Assembly (NCBI RefSeq): GCF_001641265.1
Contig: NW_020167528.1
Span: 868,001 to 932,000 of the forward strand
Length of the DNA stretch: 64,000 nt
DNA from: Pseudogymnoascus destructans
Taxonomy: Eukaryota; Ascomycota; Leotiomycetes; Thelebolales; Thelebolaceae
Reading direction: 5' to 3'
Positions 54,090 through 64,000 of the stretch are shown here, one piece after another. Every line of letters begins with the position of its first letter. The stretch's first letter is position 1. Position numbers and translations under genes: made by a program. The notes beneath the pieces are model-generated. The model worked only from the letters and a program-made list of their open reading frames with translations, searched no databases and was not told where the DNA came from.

Positions 54090-54141
54090 CCTTGTCTGCT
54101 TCAAGCTTCAACTATTTCTATAGCAGCACTTTAATACTACA

Positions 54142-57100
54142 ATGGAGGATGACCAAGCTCCTACAACTACTGCTGAACAGCAGATGCAACAACTGTTTGC
54201 CTTTATACAAACTATAGCAAACAAACTTGAGAATTTGGAAAACACCTTTCAAGCCAACACTTCAGCAACACAATCTTCAACTCAGACACATCATACAGAG
54301 CTTCCCACAGCTCCTCTGGCTATGTCGGGTACCCCCGGTGCACTTCCTAAAGTGCAAACACCAGATTTATACCATGGAGACAGGAGGAAGTTGAAGGGAT
54401 TTCTTATGCAACTGGACATCTACTTCACCCTCAGGTCTCATCAGTTCACCTCAGACATTCAGAAGATCTATTTCGCTGCAAGCTACCTTGGATCTGCATT
54501 CAACTTCTTTGAGCCATATCTTAGAAGACTTAGTGGCAACAACCAAAATACCACTACACCTTTGATTACCTCTTATGACCAGTTTCAAGAGGAACTTACC
54601 AAGACCTTTGGAGACATCAACGAAACTGCTACAGCAGAAAGAGAGCTACAGAAGCTATGTCAAAAGACCTCTGCTGCTCAGTATACAACAGAATTTAGGA
54701 GAATCACTTCTCACTTGACTTGATGAAGAAGCCTTAGTCTTCACTTACTACCAAGGGCTCAAGAGCTCTATTAAGGATGAACTAAGCAAAGAAGAACGCC
54801 CTACAACACTTCAAACACTTATAGAGAAAGCTGTCAGACTTGATGATAGGCTTTTTGAAAGAAGAAAGGAGAAGAACCAAGACTGGCATCCAACAAGAAA
54901 TTTCAACAATTACACCTCTACACCAACTGCTAAGGACTCAGCACCTGAACCTATGGACTTAGACGCCTTTATAAAGAGATTTACAGCAAATCCAGCACCT
55001 CAGCCTACAAGAAGCCCTCAAAAACTGAAAAGGGGTAAACTTACTCCTCAAGAAAGAAAACACAGAATGGACAACAACCTTTGTTTATACTGTGGCAAAG
55101 GGGGACACAGAATTCAGGAGTGCTATTCAGCACGGGGGAGTGCTGATTCAAAACATATAGCAGCCTCAGACACAGTCACAGCTGCTATTCCTGAAAAACT
55201 TGAAAACCCCCTTGCAGGCACAACTTCAACTGAGACTATAACTTCTCCCCTAGACAACAAAGATGTGTCGATGGTGCTTTCTCAGAGTTTCACACACCTG
55301 TTAATCCCTATTCAACTCCATTTCAAACAACAGGTGTTATCTACAAGGGCTATGATAGACTCAGGGGCAACAGGCAACTTTATATCTCAAGACCTCATCT
55401 TGACACACCAGTTACCTACAATTCCCAAACGCACTCCAGAGTTGCTCCGAGTCATTGATGGAACTCCTATCAGTTTAGGTTCCATTACCTGTAACACCCC
55501 AGTACTCAAACTTGAGATTCCCCTAGGAAAATCAACATTTTCAGACACCATCTCTTTAGATGTTATACCAATGAAGTACCCAGTTATCCTAGGTCTTCCA
55601 TGGCTTCAAAGGCATGATCCAACTATCAATTGGAAGCATTTATCGCTTGGGTTTAGCTCAAATCCTGAGCTCAATACTGAAAAAACCCTTCAAGCCTCAG
55701 TTACCCCTATTCAGGTCCAAAACTCAAACTTGTCCCAGATCAAGGATTTTGACCAAACTATGGACGATATATCATCTCTGATATGGGTTAAACCTTTCCA
55801 ACCTGTCCTGGAGATAGCAGCTACTTCAGATTTGGAGAAATCATCTCAGGAGGTCATTTTGCCTTTAGCATACCAAGACTACCAACATCTTTTTGACAAG
55901 GCAAAGGCATCAATTCTGCCAAAGCACCAGCCTTATGACCATGAGATACCACTCGCAGAAGGCTCAATGCCTTCCTACGGCCCTATCTACTCTCTATCTG
56001 AATTAGAGCTGAAAACTCTCAGAGAATACCTAGATGAGAACCTTAGTTCTGGCTTTATCAGACCTTCTTCCTCACCAGCAGGAGCTCCTATTCTCTTTGT
56101 CAAGAAGAAAGATGGCTCCTTGCATCTCTGTGTTGATTATAGGGGCCTTAATGCAGTCACTGTTAAAAACAGATATGCTTTACCCCTTATCCCTGAGCTC
56201 ATGGATAGGCTCTCTTCAGCAAAGATCTTTACCAAGTTAGATCTCAGGGGAGCTTATAACCTGATACGCATCAAGGAAGATGATGAGTGGAAGACAGCAT
56301 TCAGAACACGCTATGGTCATTTTGAATACCAGGTAATGCCTTTTGGGCTTGCCAATGCACCTGCTTCTTTCCAAGCTCTCATGAATGATATTCTAAGACC
56401 TTACTTGGATATCTTTGTTGTTGTCTACTTAGACGACATTCTTATATACTCTTTAGACACTCAAGAGCATGTTCTACATGTTAGACAAGTCTTAGAGAAG
56501 CTATCTCAAGCACAACTCTTTTGCAAACTTGAGAAATGTCTTTTCCATACGTCTCAAGTTGATTTCTTAGGACATAGAATTTCAACAGAAGGCATTCAGA
56601 TGGACCCTGAAAAGACAAAAGCAGTACAAACGTGGCCTATTCCTTCCAGCATTAAAGAGGTTCAGTCTTTCCTTGGGTTTGCCAACTATTACAGGAGGTT
56701 TATACCAAGATATACATCCTTGGCTTTACCCCTTACTCAATTACTTCACAAGGACACTTTGTATCACTGGGATAAGACACAGCAAGATGCTTTCAATGCT
56801 CTTAAAGGAGAATTCAAAGAAGGGAAAATGTTACTACACTTTAACCCCTTGAAACCTGCCACTCTTGAGACAGATGCCTCAGATTTTGCCATTTCTGGAA
56901 TCTTATACCAAGCTCCAAAAGACAAACAAGAAGAGCTACAGCCTGTGGCATTTTACTCAAGAAAGCTATCAGCAGCCGAACAAAACTATCCCATTACAGA
57001 CAAGGAACTGCTTGCCATAGTATGTTCTCTAAAGCATTGGAGATGCTACCTTGAAGGGGCAAACTATCCTATCACTATTTACAGTGACCATTCAAATCTC

Positions 57101-58930
57101 TTGACCTTTACAACCACTAAACAGCTCAATCGACGACAAGCAAGGTGGTCTGAACAACTAGGAGGTTTTGACTTTGTTATAAAACATGTCTCAGGGGCCA
57201 AGAATCAAAGAGCAGATCTCCTCTCAAGAAGACATGACTACCAAGATTCTGCTAAAACAAGCAATACAAAGGCCCTGCTAGACTCTACAAAGCTTATAGC
57301 AGCATCTTTAAGCAACCCTCGTACTACAGAGGACTTGGGGGTAAACTTATCCCCTCAAGAACAAGTTGCCCTCATTACCTCTTCTCAGAAACCAGAGACC
57401 TTTAAAGACTATACACCCTCAGCAACACTTCTTAAAGCATTCAAAGATGCTTACAACCACGATCCCTTTGCCAAAAGAACTTTGGAATACCTCCAGAAGA
57501 AAGGCTCCTCTCTTGAGAAAGTTGGACTACAAAATTTCTCAAAAAATCAGCAAGGACTTCTCTTATTCAAGAGCTATATCTATGTCCCAAGGGATAAACG
57601 ATTACAGCTACACCTCCTACAGCAGTTCCATGATGCTCCAGCTGCAGGGCACTTTGGCTTTGCAAAAACTTATGAACTTCTAACAAGAAAGTTCTACTGG
57701 CCTAGTCTAAGGACTACTCTTCAAGACTATATATCTTCTTGCACTACTTGCAACTTGAACAAACCTGCACGGCAAAAGCCCTATGGCCTCTTGCAGCCTC
57801 TACCTATACCAGAACGCCCATGGGACTCCATATCCATTGACTTTATAGTCAAGTTGCCTCCTTCTATCCCAAAAGGGGGTGCTACCCCTTATGACTCTAT
57901 CCTTGTGGTGGTAGAAAGGCTCACAAAAATGGCACACTTTGAGCCTTGCAATGAGACTATCACAGCTTCTGAACTTGCCTGGCTATTCCTCAAGGTGGTC
58001 TTTAAATATCATGGAATTCCTGGACACTGGATCTCAGATAGGGGAGCAGTTTTCACTTCAAACTTTTTTAAGGAGTTCTCTAAACTCTTAAACATGGAAC
58101 AACACTTTTCTACAGCTTATCACCCTCAAACAGATGGCCAGACAGAGAGAGTCAACTCTGTACTTGAACAATATCTAAGAATTTATACAAACTATGCTCA
58201 AGACAACTGGGCAGATCTTCTCCATCTTGCAGAATTTGCTTACAACAACACGGTCTCTAACACCACAAAAGAGACACCTTTCTATGCAAACTATGGTTAT
58301 CACCCTAGGTTTGAAGTGGCAGAACTTAATTGTCCTGAAAATCTCAAAAACCCTTCTGCTACTGAAAGAATCATCTACCTTAAGGGCCTCCAGGACTATC
58401 TCAAGGTCCAAATACAGCGTGCACAAGACGAACAGGCTCAGGCCTTTAACAGGGGGGTGGTTGCACCACAATTCAAAGTTGGTGATCAAGTCTTTTTGTC
58501 TAGAAGACATATCACAACTACTAGACCATCAGACAAACTTGATACTAAAAGACTTGGACCCTTTAAGATCACAAGGACTATTGGCAAGAATGCTTTCGAG
58601 CTTGCATTACCACCTACTTAGACTATCCATAATGTCTTCCATGCATCTCTCTTGTCTAAGGCACAAGAAAGTTCCTTAAGACCACTTCAGTCTCCTCCAC
58701 CTCCTGTTCTGATTTTGGATCAACCAGAATATGAAGTAGAGTCTATCCTTGACAAAAAGACACTTAGAGGTCAGGACTACTTCCTCGTTAAGTGGAAAGG
58801 CTATCCTACAAGTGACAACACTTGGGAACCTAAGAGAAATCTAAAAAATGCATCCAAGCTGATTCTAGAATTTCTTTCTAAGAAAGCCACCTGGCTAAAG
58901 GGCAAGCACACAGCTAACAAACGTCCTTAA
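54142..58930 (+). pseudogene. Gypsy gag-pol polyprotein, broken by one frameshift and one stop
   Basis: Gag starts at 54142 and stays open to a TGA at 54721-54723, where the coding sequence moves to the next frame and continues into pol. A zinc knuckle CLYCGKGGHRIQEC is near 55083. Protease AMIDSGATGNFI follows, then RT with VVYLDDILIYS near 56420, RNase H (LETDASDFAISG) near 56870, and an HHCC finger with FYWPSLRTTLQDYISSC near 57700. Integrase core blocks are SIDFIVKLP, ISDRGAVFTSNFF and HPQTDGQTERVN. After an in-frame TAG at 58619-58621 the same frame resumes through HNVFHASLLSK to a chromodomain (DYFLVKWKGYPTSDNTWEP) ending at 58930. Gag and pol evidently formed one reading frame. Confidence 0.92.
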
Positions 58931-58941
58931 GAGGGGTATCA

Positions 58942-59851
58942 TGTCATACTGACATTCGTTGCACTCAGTTTGCTATCAAACTCAAGAGCAAACTTGGAAA
59001 TCTCCTCCTCAAACCTACAAGTCACTATACATATTTTGGCTTATCACACCAACAACAAGAGCAATACTACTCAACGATTGCTACAACCATCTATGATTCA
59101 TTACAGGTCATCGCTCCTTAGTTACTGGGCCGATATTACCACATAGCATATCTCTACAACCCTCTATGATTCATTACATGACATCACTCATACTACCACA
59201 TGACATATCTCTACCAACTAGAGGCCTAGGAGCATGAACGATAGCTCTAAAAGCTCCTACGAACCTCTATGATTCATTACATGTCATCGCTCTTTAGTTA
59301 CCCACAAGATTGGTTAAGTTATGACATAATTTGTCTATGACATGATTTGTCTATAGGGGTACTCTGACCTTGGACCTCCTTTTACTTCCTATAGGCTACG
59401 AACCTAAGAGATGGTTCTATGGGATTCTCTTACGTCGACTACAGTTACCAAGCCTGGTAAGTCATGGAAAGTCTTGGAAAATGAGAGAACTACACTCCTT
59501 TAGCATAAATAGGATTGCCCTTTCCTTAAGAAAGGGCAAGCAGACAATACAGTAAATCGACTATCACATACTTCCACGTCTTTTCCAAGCTTCCAAGCAT
59601 TCATCTTGTTACTCCTTGTTTCTGAAAAGTCAGTGAGGTGTTGACCTCTGACTTACCCCTGAGTTCCCAGACTCAACATTTGTTGCAACTTGTCTGAACC
59701 ACTTCACTACATCACACACCTGATTGCTGCGTTGTGGAATAGTCTAAGCTACGACCCTTTGGCTCTGTTTTCTAAGACAGTGTGTTGTCTTAGTAAATTC
59801 ATCCCTTCCTTGGGTGGCTAGATTCTCACATCTGGTGCACCCACCATTACA
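58942..59851 (+). repeat. Right (3') LTR of the gypsy element
   Basis: 910 bp, colinear with the left LTR except for the nested insertion. Its TG end also exists as an inverted fragment at 60875-61001. Confidence 0.95.
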
Positions 59852-60780
59852 CCTATAGCTGAGATTGACTCAATAATTGAGACCCACTCACGATCCTGCG
59901 GAGCTTTCACGTAAGTACGTGACTTTTTAGAGCTTGCAAGGACTTGTGTATTCGTACAAAGGCCAAGAGCAATACCTTGCTCATCCATATTCCAAATATT
60001 CTGAGGCTGGACTTGACGCTGCTCTTGAATATGGTGGAAGTGGTCGAAGAATGTGCGTAATTGCTCAGAACTCGTTCCCTCAATGTGAGAAGCTTCAATT
60101 CTCCTGCCTATAACAGAAGCAACGCGTGGATTCCGTTGTAGAAAGCTAGACACCTATTTCTTGCCAAGTGGTGTAAGGATGCCTCCTTACTCGGGGTAGT
60201 TACGGCCGTCACGTGGCGTCATCGAGACTCGGGGCCGTTACGGGTCAGTCGCGACTGACAGCCTTAGGCACATAACGTAAGGAAGCCTTAGGCAAACAGG
60301 GAGCTAGCTGAGTCGGAGCGGTTTCGGGTATTTTAAGGGAACAGTCATACAGGGTTACACCTTCATCTTTTTTGTATCCTTCGTAGTAGACCTATAGGAT
60401 TGCACCGACTCATATCCGACTCGCACTCCCATATGCCACTTCTCGTGATACGGTGCCCTGCGTCCTTACAAGTGGCTCCGTCTCGCTGTTCATATGCAGA
60501 ATGCGGGCGGCCATTTCTCGCGCTCGTGCATGAGATGGAGGATATCCACGTGAGTCTTCCTCGAGGATCCAATCGGCAAGAAATTCCTCTTGCCCTGGCA
60601 TCAGTCTCTGCTGTTGTTCATGGCCAACGCGTGTGTTTGTAGAGCCTTTGAGTCTCGAGGCGAGGGTCGTCCGTGGGATATTATACGCCTTTGCAGCAGC
60701 TGATTGGGTAGAATAACACCAGATTCGAAATCCTTGATAGCTGATTGTATGGCAAACTCTCGGGTAGCGTTTTGAGACAT
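59852..60780 (-). pseudogene. Second pogo-like transposase fragment, interrupted by a solo LTR
   Basis: On the minus strand from ATG at 60780: N-terminal helix-turn-helix (AKAYNIPRTTLASRLKG, after a frameshift near 60745), CENP-B type stretch (PGQEEFLADWILEEDSRGYP), then a solo LTR (60172-60470). It continues with a TAG at an expected Trp, SSFLQRNPRVASVIGRRIEA, and the start of the DDE domain (IWNMDEQGIALGL). It is cut off by the gypsy right LTR at 59851; the rest of the DDE domain is not found on the other side of the gypsy element. It differs from the 50.8-52.6 kb transposase. Confidence 0.88.
60172..60470. mobile_element. Solo LTR nested in the pogo-like transposase
   Basis: A 299-bp insertion starting TGTAAGGATGCC and ending GCGTCCTTACA, so the termini are inverted repeats. 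It is flanked by perfect AGTGG duplications (60167-60171 and 60471-60475). Removing it rejoins the transposase reading (EPL to GKK). Ends and duplication length fit a solo LTR; a small DNA element is an alternative. Confidence 0.9.
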
Positions 60781-60874
60781 GTTGTTGTTGAGTAGGAAGA
60801 GTCGTGTTCTAGACAGATGCGTCGAGGTGGGGTGACGAGAACGGGGGGGTGACGAAAACTAGGGTGCCGAGCTT

Positions 60875-61001
60875 AGTATTGCTCTTGTTGTTGGTGTGAC
60901 AAGCCAAAATATGTATAGTGACTTGTAGGTTTGAGGAGGAGATTTCTAAGTTTGCTCTTGAGTTTGATAGCAAACTGAGTGCAACGAATGTCAGTATGAC
61001 A
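60875..61001 (-). repeat. Inverted fragment of the gypsy LTR
   Basis: The first 127 bp of the LTR (TGTCATACTGACATTCG onward) in opposite orientation, ending inside AACAACAAGAGCAATACT. It is a truncated, relocated LTR piece marking the right edge of the island. Confidence 0.9.
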
Positions 61002-61391
61002 AGAGCGCCTCCGGAAAAAGAGGGTAAAAGCTCTTCTTCGAGCTGGCAACCTAATTCCTCTAGAGAATCGGGACCCAATTCGGGACCTAGAAGCTGCTAA
61101 GAGTGAGTGCGAGAGCGAGAGCGGGAGTGAGCGTTGGAGTGAGTGTGGGAGTGAGCATGGGAGTGATGAAGTGATAATTTCTTACAATGATTTATGTATG
61201 TACCTTTACATACAAATTACTATGTAGTGGTACTTATAGCCTAATATTGCGAAACCTTGAGCGAAGCGAAACTTTGGTCACGACGATTACTATTCGATTA
61301 TTCGATCGAGGAAGCAGAACATCAACAAACCTTCATTAAGGAACCATATACAGGAACGAAGCATTACGTATCAATACGTAGGACATCAAAA
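61002..61391. other. RHB1 upstream region
   Basis: GAGTGAG/GGGAGTGAG short repeats at 61100-61165, then AT-rich sequence up to the RHB1 start. No gene is supported. Confidence 0.5.
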
Positions 61392-62143
61392 ATGGCGCCT
61401 CCACCAAAGCAACGGAAGATTGCCATTGTGGGCTCGCGATCAGTTGGTTATTTGCCATGTTGATTCCCTTACAAACCTCACATGTGCTAATGATGACATT
61501 ACAGGCAAATCTTCCCTGACGGTCCAGTTCGTCGACGGACATTTCGTGGAGAGCTACTATCCCACGATTGAAAATACTTTCAGCAAAGTTATCAAGTACA
61601 AGGGCCAGGAATTCGCAACAGATATCATCGACACAGCTGGTCAGGTGAGCAAGCATCTCCGTTTCACGCGATATCATTGTGTTTTTGAATTATATTTTCT
61701 AACTGTTGCTCCAGGATGAATACAGTATACTTAATTCCAAGCACTTCATTGGGATCCATGGGTATATCCTAGTGTATTCGGTTGCTTCGATGCAGTCGTT
61801 CGAGATGGTACAGGTCATCCGTGACAAGATTCTGAACCACTTGGTATGGTCCCTACCAGCATGCCACATACAGAGAGCGCGGACATTCTAACATTTGTAT
61901 TAGGGAACTGATTGGGTACCGGTCGTCATTGTCGGCAACAAGAGCGATTTGCGACCCGAGCAGCGCCAGGTCACTGCAGAAGATGCGAAACAGCTGGCAG
62001 AGAAATACTCGTGTGCGTGGACGGAAGCTAGCGCGCAGTTCAATGAGAATGTCACCAAGGCATTTGAGTTGATGATTGCACAGATCGAGAAGTCACAGAA
62101 TCCAAATGAGCCGACGGGGGGGAATAAGTGCTTGGCTATGTAG
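61392..62143 (+). CDS. RHB1: Rheb-family small GTPase (4 exons)
   Basis: Ras-like GTPase upstream of TORC1 and linked to basic amino-acid uptake in fungi. The exons are 61392-61446, 61505-61644, 61715-61843 and 61904-62143, in consistent phase, giving about 187 residues (Rheb is about 184). The P-loop GSRSVGKSSLT carries the Rheb-type Arg where Ras has Gly. The effector loop is SYYPTIENTF and switch II is DTAGQDEYS; the TAGQ/DEYS junction is an exon boundary. Guanine-specificity motifs are GNKSDL and TEASAQ. The C-terminus is a farnesylation CaaX box, CLAM. Intron 1 splits the P-loop. Only about 400 bp separate it from the transposon island. Confidence 0.96.
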
Positions 62144-62348
62144 AGACCCGAGGAATGATTATGTGTTGGTTGGTACATACACCGTGGCAATTGAGGCATG
62201 GCCGTCCTATTAGATAGGTTGGAGGGTTCACCGGAGTTATATATCTGCCTCAGAGCCCTCCATGAGTGTGGCCTTTTCCGACTTGAAAGGAGCCCTCAAC
62301 GCCAAAATCCCCAACAATCATCACCCCTTTTCCCACCCCACCACCCCC

Positions 62349-62967
62349 CTACTTATGATTCAACGGCCTCACATACCCCACCAGCTTCCGATCAAACACC
62401 TCGCACCTAACCGGGTTATCGACCTGGTAAAACGGGTTCTTCATAACGTAGTCCGCGTACAACTCGTAGGTCTTCTTGAGGATCGAATCCACATTCTGCT
62501 GCGTCGGCTCCGTGAATATCAGAAACTTGGTCCCTGTCAGCGTCTCAAAGCACTGTAGCCGGAAGTTCTCCGTCTCAAGGACTTCGATGCCTGAGGGCGG
62601 CTCTGGACGGTCGAGTAATGAGCCGCGGGGGGCGTTGTGTTGTAGGGGGTGTAGGCGGGTGGTGAGGGCGTGGACACTGCGTGGGTATTAGCTTACTGGA
62701 ATATATACTGTGAAGATTCCAGGAATTGAATAGGAGCGACACCGTTGAGGGGAGGAAGACGAGGCGTACCTGTGAAACGTGCCGGCGAGGATAATGTATT
62801 CGTTCGTGCTGAGCTTCGACAGCCCCTCCGCGAAATCGCGCTGGTAGATCAGACTACCAGCCTTATTGACAATAAAAAGGGCAAAGACGACCCTATCCCA
62901 CTCGTAAGCATTGCACTTCCACGATATCCTGCTGTCCATGGGTGGTAGGGGAAGGGGGGTCTTACAT
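62349..62967 (-). CDS. TRS23: TRAPP complex subunit TRS23 (TRAPPC4/sybindin), start codon split by an intron
   Basis: Longin-fold subunit of the TRAPP tethering complex and Ypt1/Rab1 exchange factor at the Golgi. Coding parts are AT at 62967-62966, then 62892-62770 and 62676-62349, with introns 62893-62965 and 62677-62769, giving about 150 residues. The protein starts MVVFALFIVNKAGSLIYQRD and ends in the family block LTGTKFLIFTEPTQQNVDSI, YADYVMKNPFYQ and EVFDRKL. The ATG is formed only when AT joins G across the first intron (GTAAGA..GATAG, branch-like TGCTTAC). An ATG inside that intron is in frame and would add 19 residues if it were retained. Convergent with RHB1; divergent from RPB4. Confidence 0.9.
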
Positions 62968-63425
62968 AGCAGCGGTTTGAGCGACTCCTCCAGCCCGTTC
63001 ACGCTCCCAACGTACGATTCAACTCCCGCAATAGCTATTACGAGCTTTTCCAACAAATATAATATCCGATCACTAGAATGTCGTTAGTTTCGTGCATTCA
63101 TAGAGTGCTCCTACTCAATCGGCGCATGGCGTGGGAGCTACTCGTCGTTTGGCGATAGAGGGACCACCCACCGCGTATACCCCAGATTTCGGATCCCGTC
63201 TGCAGGAATTAAATCTACCAGCCTCTCACTACAACGAGATAAAGAAACAACCGCCCGCTTGCTTCTACCACACGCCTCCCACCTCCCCACCGCTTCCACT
63301 TCGCCTCACTCCCCCTCTTCCCTCTTTAGCAACTACAACAGACCATCCACGGAAGAACTATTCACCTGGTCCCCAACACAACCTCCCAATCCACCCCGAC
63401 CAAACGAACCCCTACCCCGCCCACC
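62968..63425. promoter_or_regulatory. Divergent promoter and leaders of TRS23 and RPB4
   Basis: About 460 bp between head-to-head genes; must include the TRS23 5' UTR exon (ending at 62966) and the RPB4 leader. No specific element was recognised. Confidence 0.55.
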
Positions 63426-63983
63426 ATGTCCACCAACGCCGCGCAAACGATGCGCAAGCGCGCACCTCCCCAGGGCGACGAAGAAGCCGGCGCGGAGCTC
63501 AAGCTCGGGGAGTTCCAGGACGTGGACGCGCTGACGCACTCTGAAGCGGCGCTGGTCATCAATGCCCTCGTCGCGAAGCGCAAGATGGATAAGGATTCCA
63601 AGCGTGTCAATGATAGCGAGTGCGTCCTCCCCCCAGCACCCACAGTTCCAACCCCCCATTGAGCAAGACATGGAGAGGGAAGGGGATAGAAGAACAGGGA
63701 ACAGGGGCTAATACAGGTGCCAAACAGGATGCTCAACAAGACCCTCGAATACCTCGACCACTTCGCCCGCTTCAAGCGCAAAGAGAACGTCGAAGCCGTC
63801 GAGCGCCTCCTCTCCGCGCACCCCGAACTCGCCAAGTTCGAGCGCGCCCAGCTGGGGAGTCTGTGCTGCGAGCTGGCCGAGGAGGCGAAGACGCTGGTGC
63901 CCAGCTTGGCGGACAAGATCAGCGATGACGATTTGCAGGAGTTGTTGAATGAGATTAATAAGCACAGGGGGTACGATGGGTAG
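63426..63983 (+). CDS. RPB4: RNA polymerase II subunit RPB4 (2 exons)
   Basis: Stalk subunit that pairs with Rpb7 and functions in initiation, mRNA export and decay. The exons are 63426-63619 and 63728-63983, the intron GTGCGT..AACAG splitting a Glu codon, giving about 149 residues. Family features are AGAELKLGEFQDVDALTHSE followed by AALVINALV, and in exon 2 MLNKTLEYLDHFARFKRKEN, then LAKFERAQLGSL and SDDDLQELLNEI. The stop is 18 bases before the window end. The start gives a normal short N-terminus. Confidence 0.96.
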
Positions 63984-64000
63984 ATGCCCTGTACGTCGTC

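Larger units (their letters stand above)
52917..59851 (+). mobile_element. Ty3/gypsy chromodomain LTR retrotransposon, near full length
   Basis: Two LTRs start TGTCATACTGACATT and end CCACCATTACA: left 52917-54089 (enlarged by a nested insertion) and right 58942-59851 (910 bp). Once the insertion is discounted, both are 910 bp and differ at few sites, mostly C/T or A/G. The interior has gag-pol with zinc knuckle, protease, RT, RNase H, integrase and a terminal chromodomain. A purine-rich stretch (AAGAGGGGTATCA) precedes the right LTR as a polypurine tract candidate. Flanking pentamers CCTTC and CCTAT do not match, so no clean target duplication is visible. Confidence 0.95.

Overview
The window is nuclear DNA of a filamentous ascomycete (Pezizomycotina); I cannot fix the class from sequence alone. 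The evidence is short GT..AG introns (about 48-130 bp) with CTAAC/CTRAC-like branch sites, a Zn2Cys6 regulator, a 2EXR F-box-like protein, a HAP2 CCAAT-binding subunit, fungal DNA transposons and a chromodomain Ty3/gypsy element. Premature TAG/TGA codons at expected Trp/Gln/Arg sites in the transposons fit RIP-like decay.

Layout. 0.6-2.8 kb: PHO89/pho-4 type Na+/phosphate symporter (+), with a CACGTG palindrome upstream and a 168-bp hexanucleotide array in intron 1. 3.8-4.4 kb: pogo/Fot1-like remnant. 5.9-7.0 kb: HAP2/hapB (-). 8.4-11 kb: a dense cluster of unrelated minisatellites. 14.2-18.0 kb: a broken, spliced, transposon-like gene flanked by short direct repeats. 21.6-23.5 kb: REG1-like PP1 regulator (-). 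27.2-27.5 kb: initiator tRNA-Met and a decayed second copy. 29.7-30.2 kb: solo LTR beside a frameshifted membrane-protein pseudogene (30.2-31.4 kb). 32.5-35.9 kb: 2EXR protein (+) and steryl-ester-hydrolase-like lipase (-). 36.0-37.3 kb: decayed Tc1-like element. 38.0-45.4 kb: threonine aldolase, stomatin-like protein and a Zn2Cys6 regulator, each with a reading-frame break at or beside a C or G homopolymer. 46.2-50.5 kb: TMA22, borealin (-) and RPN10. 50.8-61.0 kb: nested transposon island made of a Fot1-like element, an RT fragment, a full-length gypsy element with a solo LTR inside its 5' LTR, a second pogo transposase with its own solo LTR, and an inverted LTR fragment. 61.4-64.0 kb: RHB1, TRS23 (-) and RPB4.

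The host genes are mostly single-copy housekeeping functions (transcription, translation, proteasome, mitosis, vesicle tethering, TOR signalling, phosphate and lipid metabolism), not a metabolic cluster. The accessory material is transposons and tandem repeats. The best candidates for something undescribed are the 14-18 kb transposon-like protein, which I could not assign to a family, and gene-structure oddities: a start codon split by an intron in TRS23, a 20-nt exon in TMA22 and the intronic hexanucleotide expansion in the phosphate transporter.
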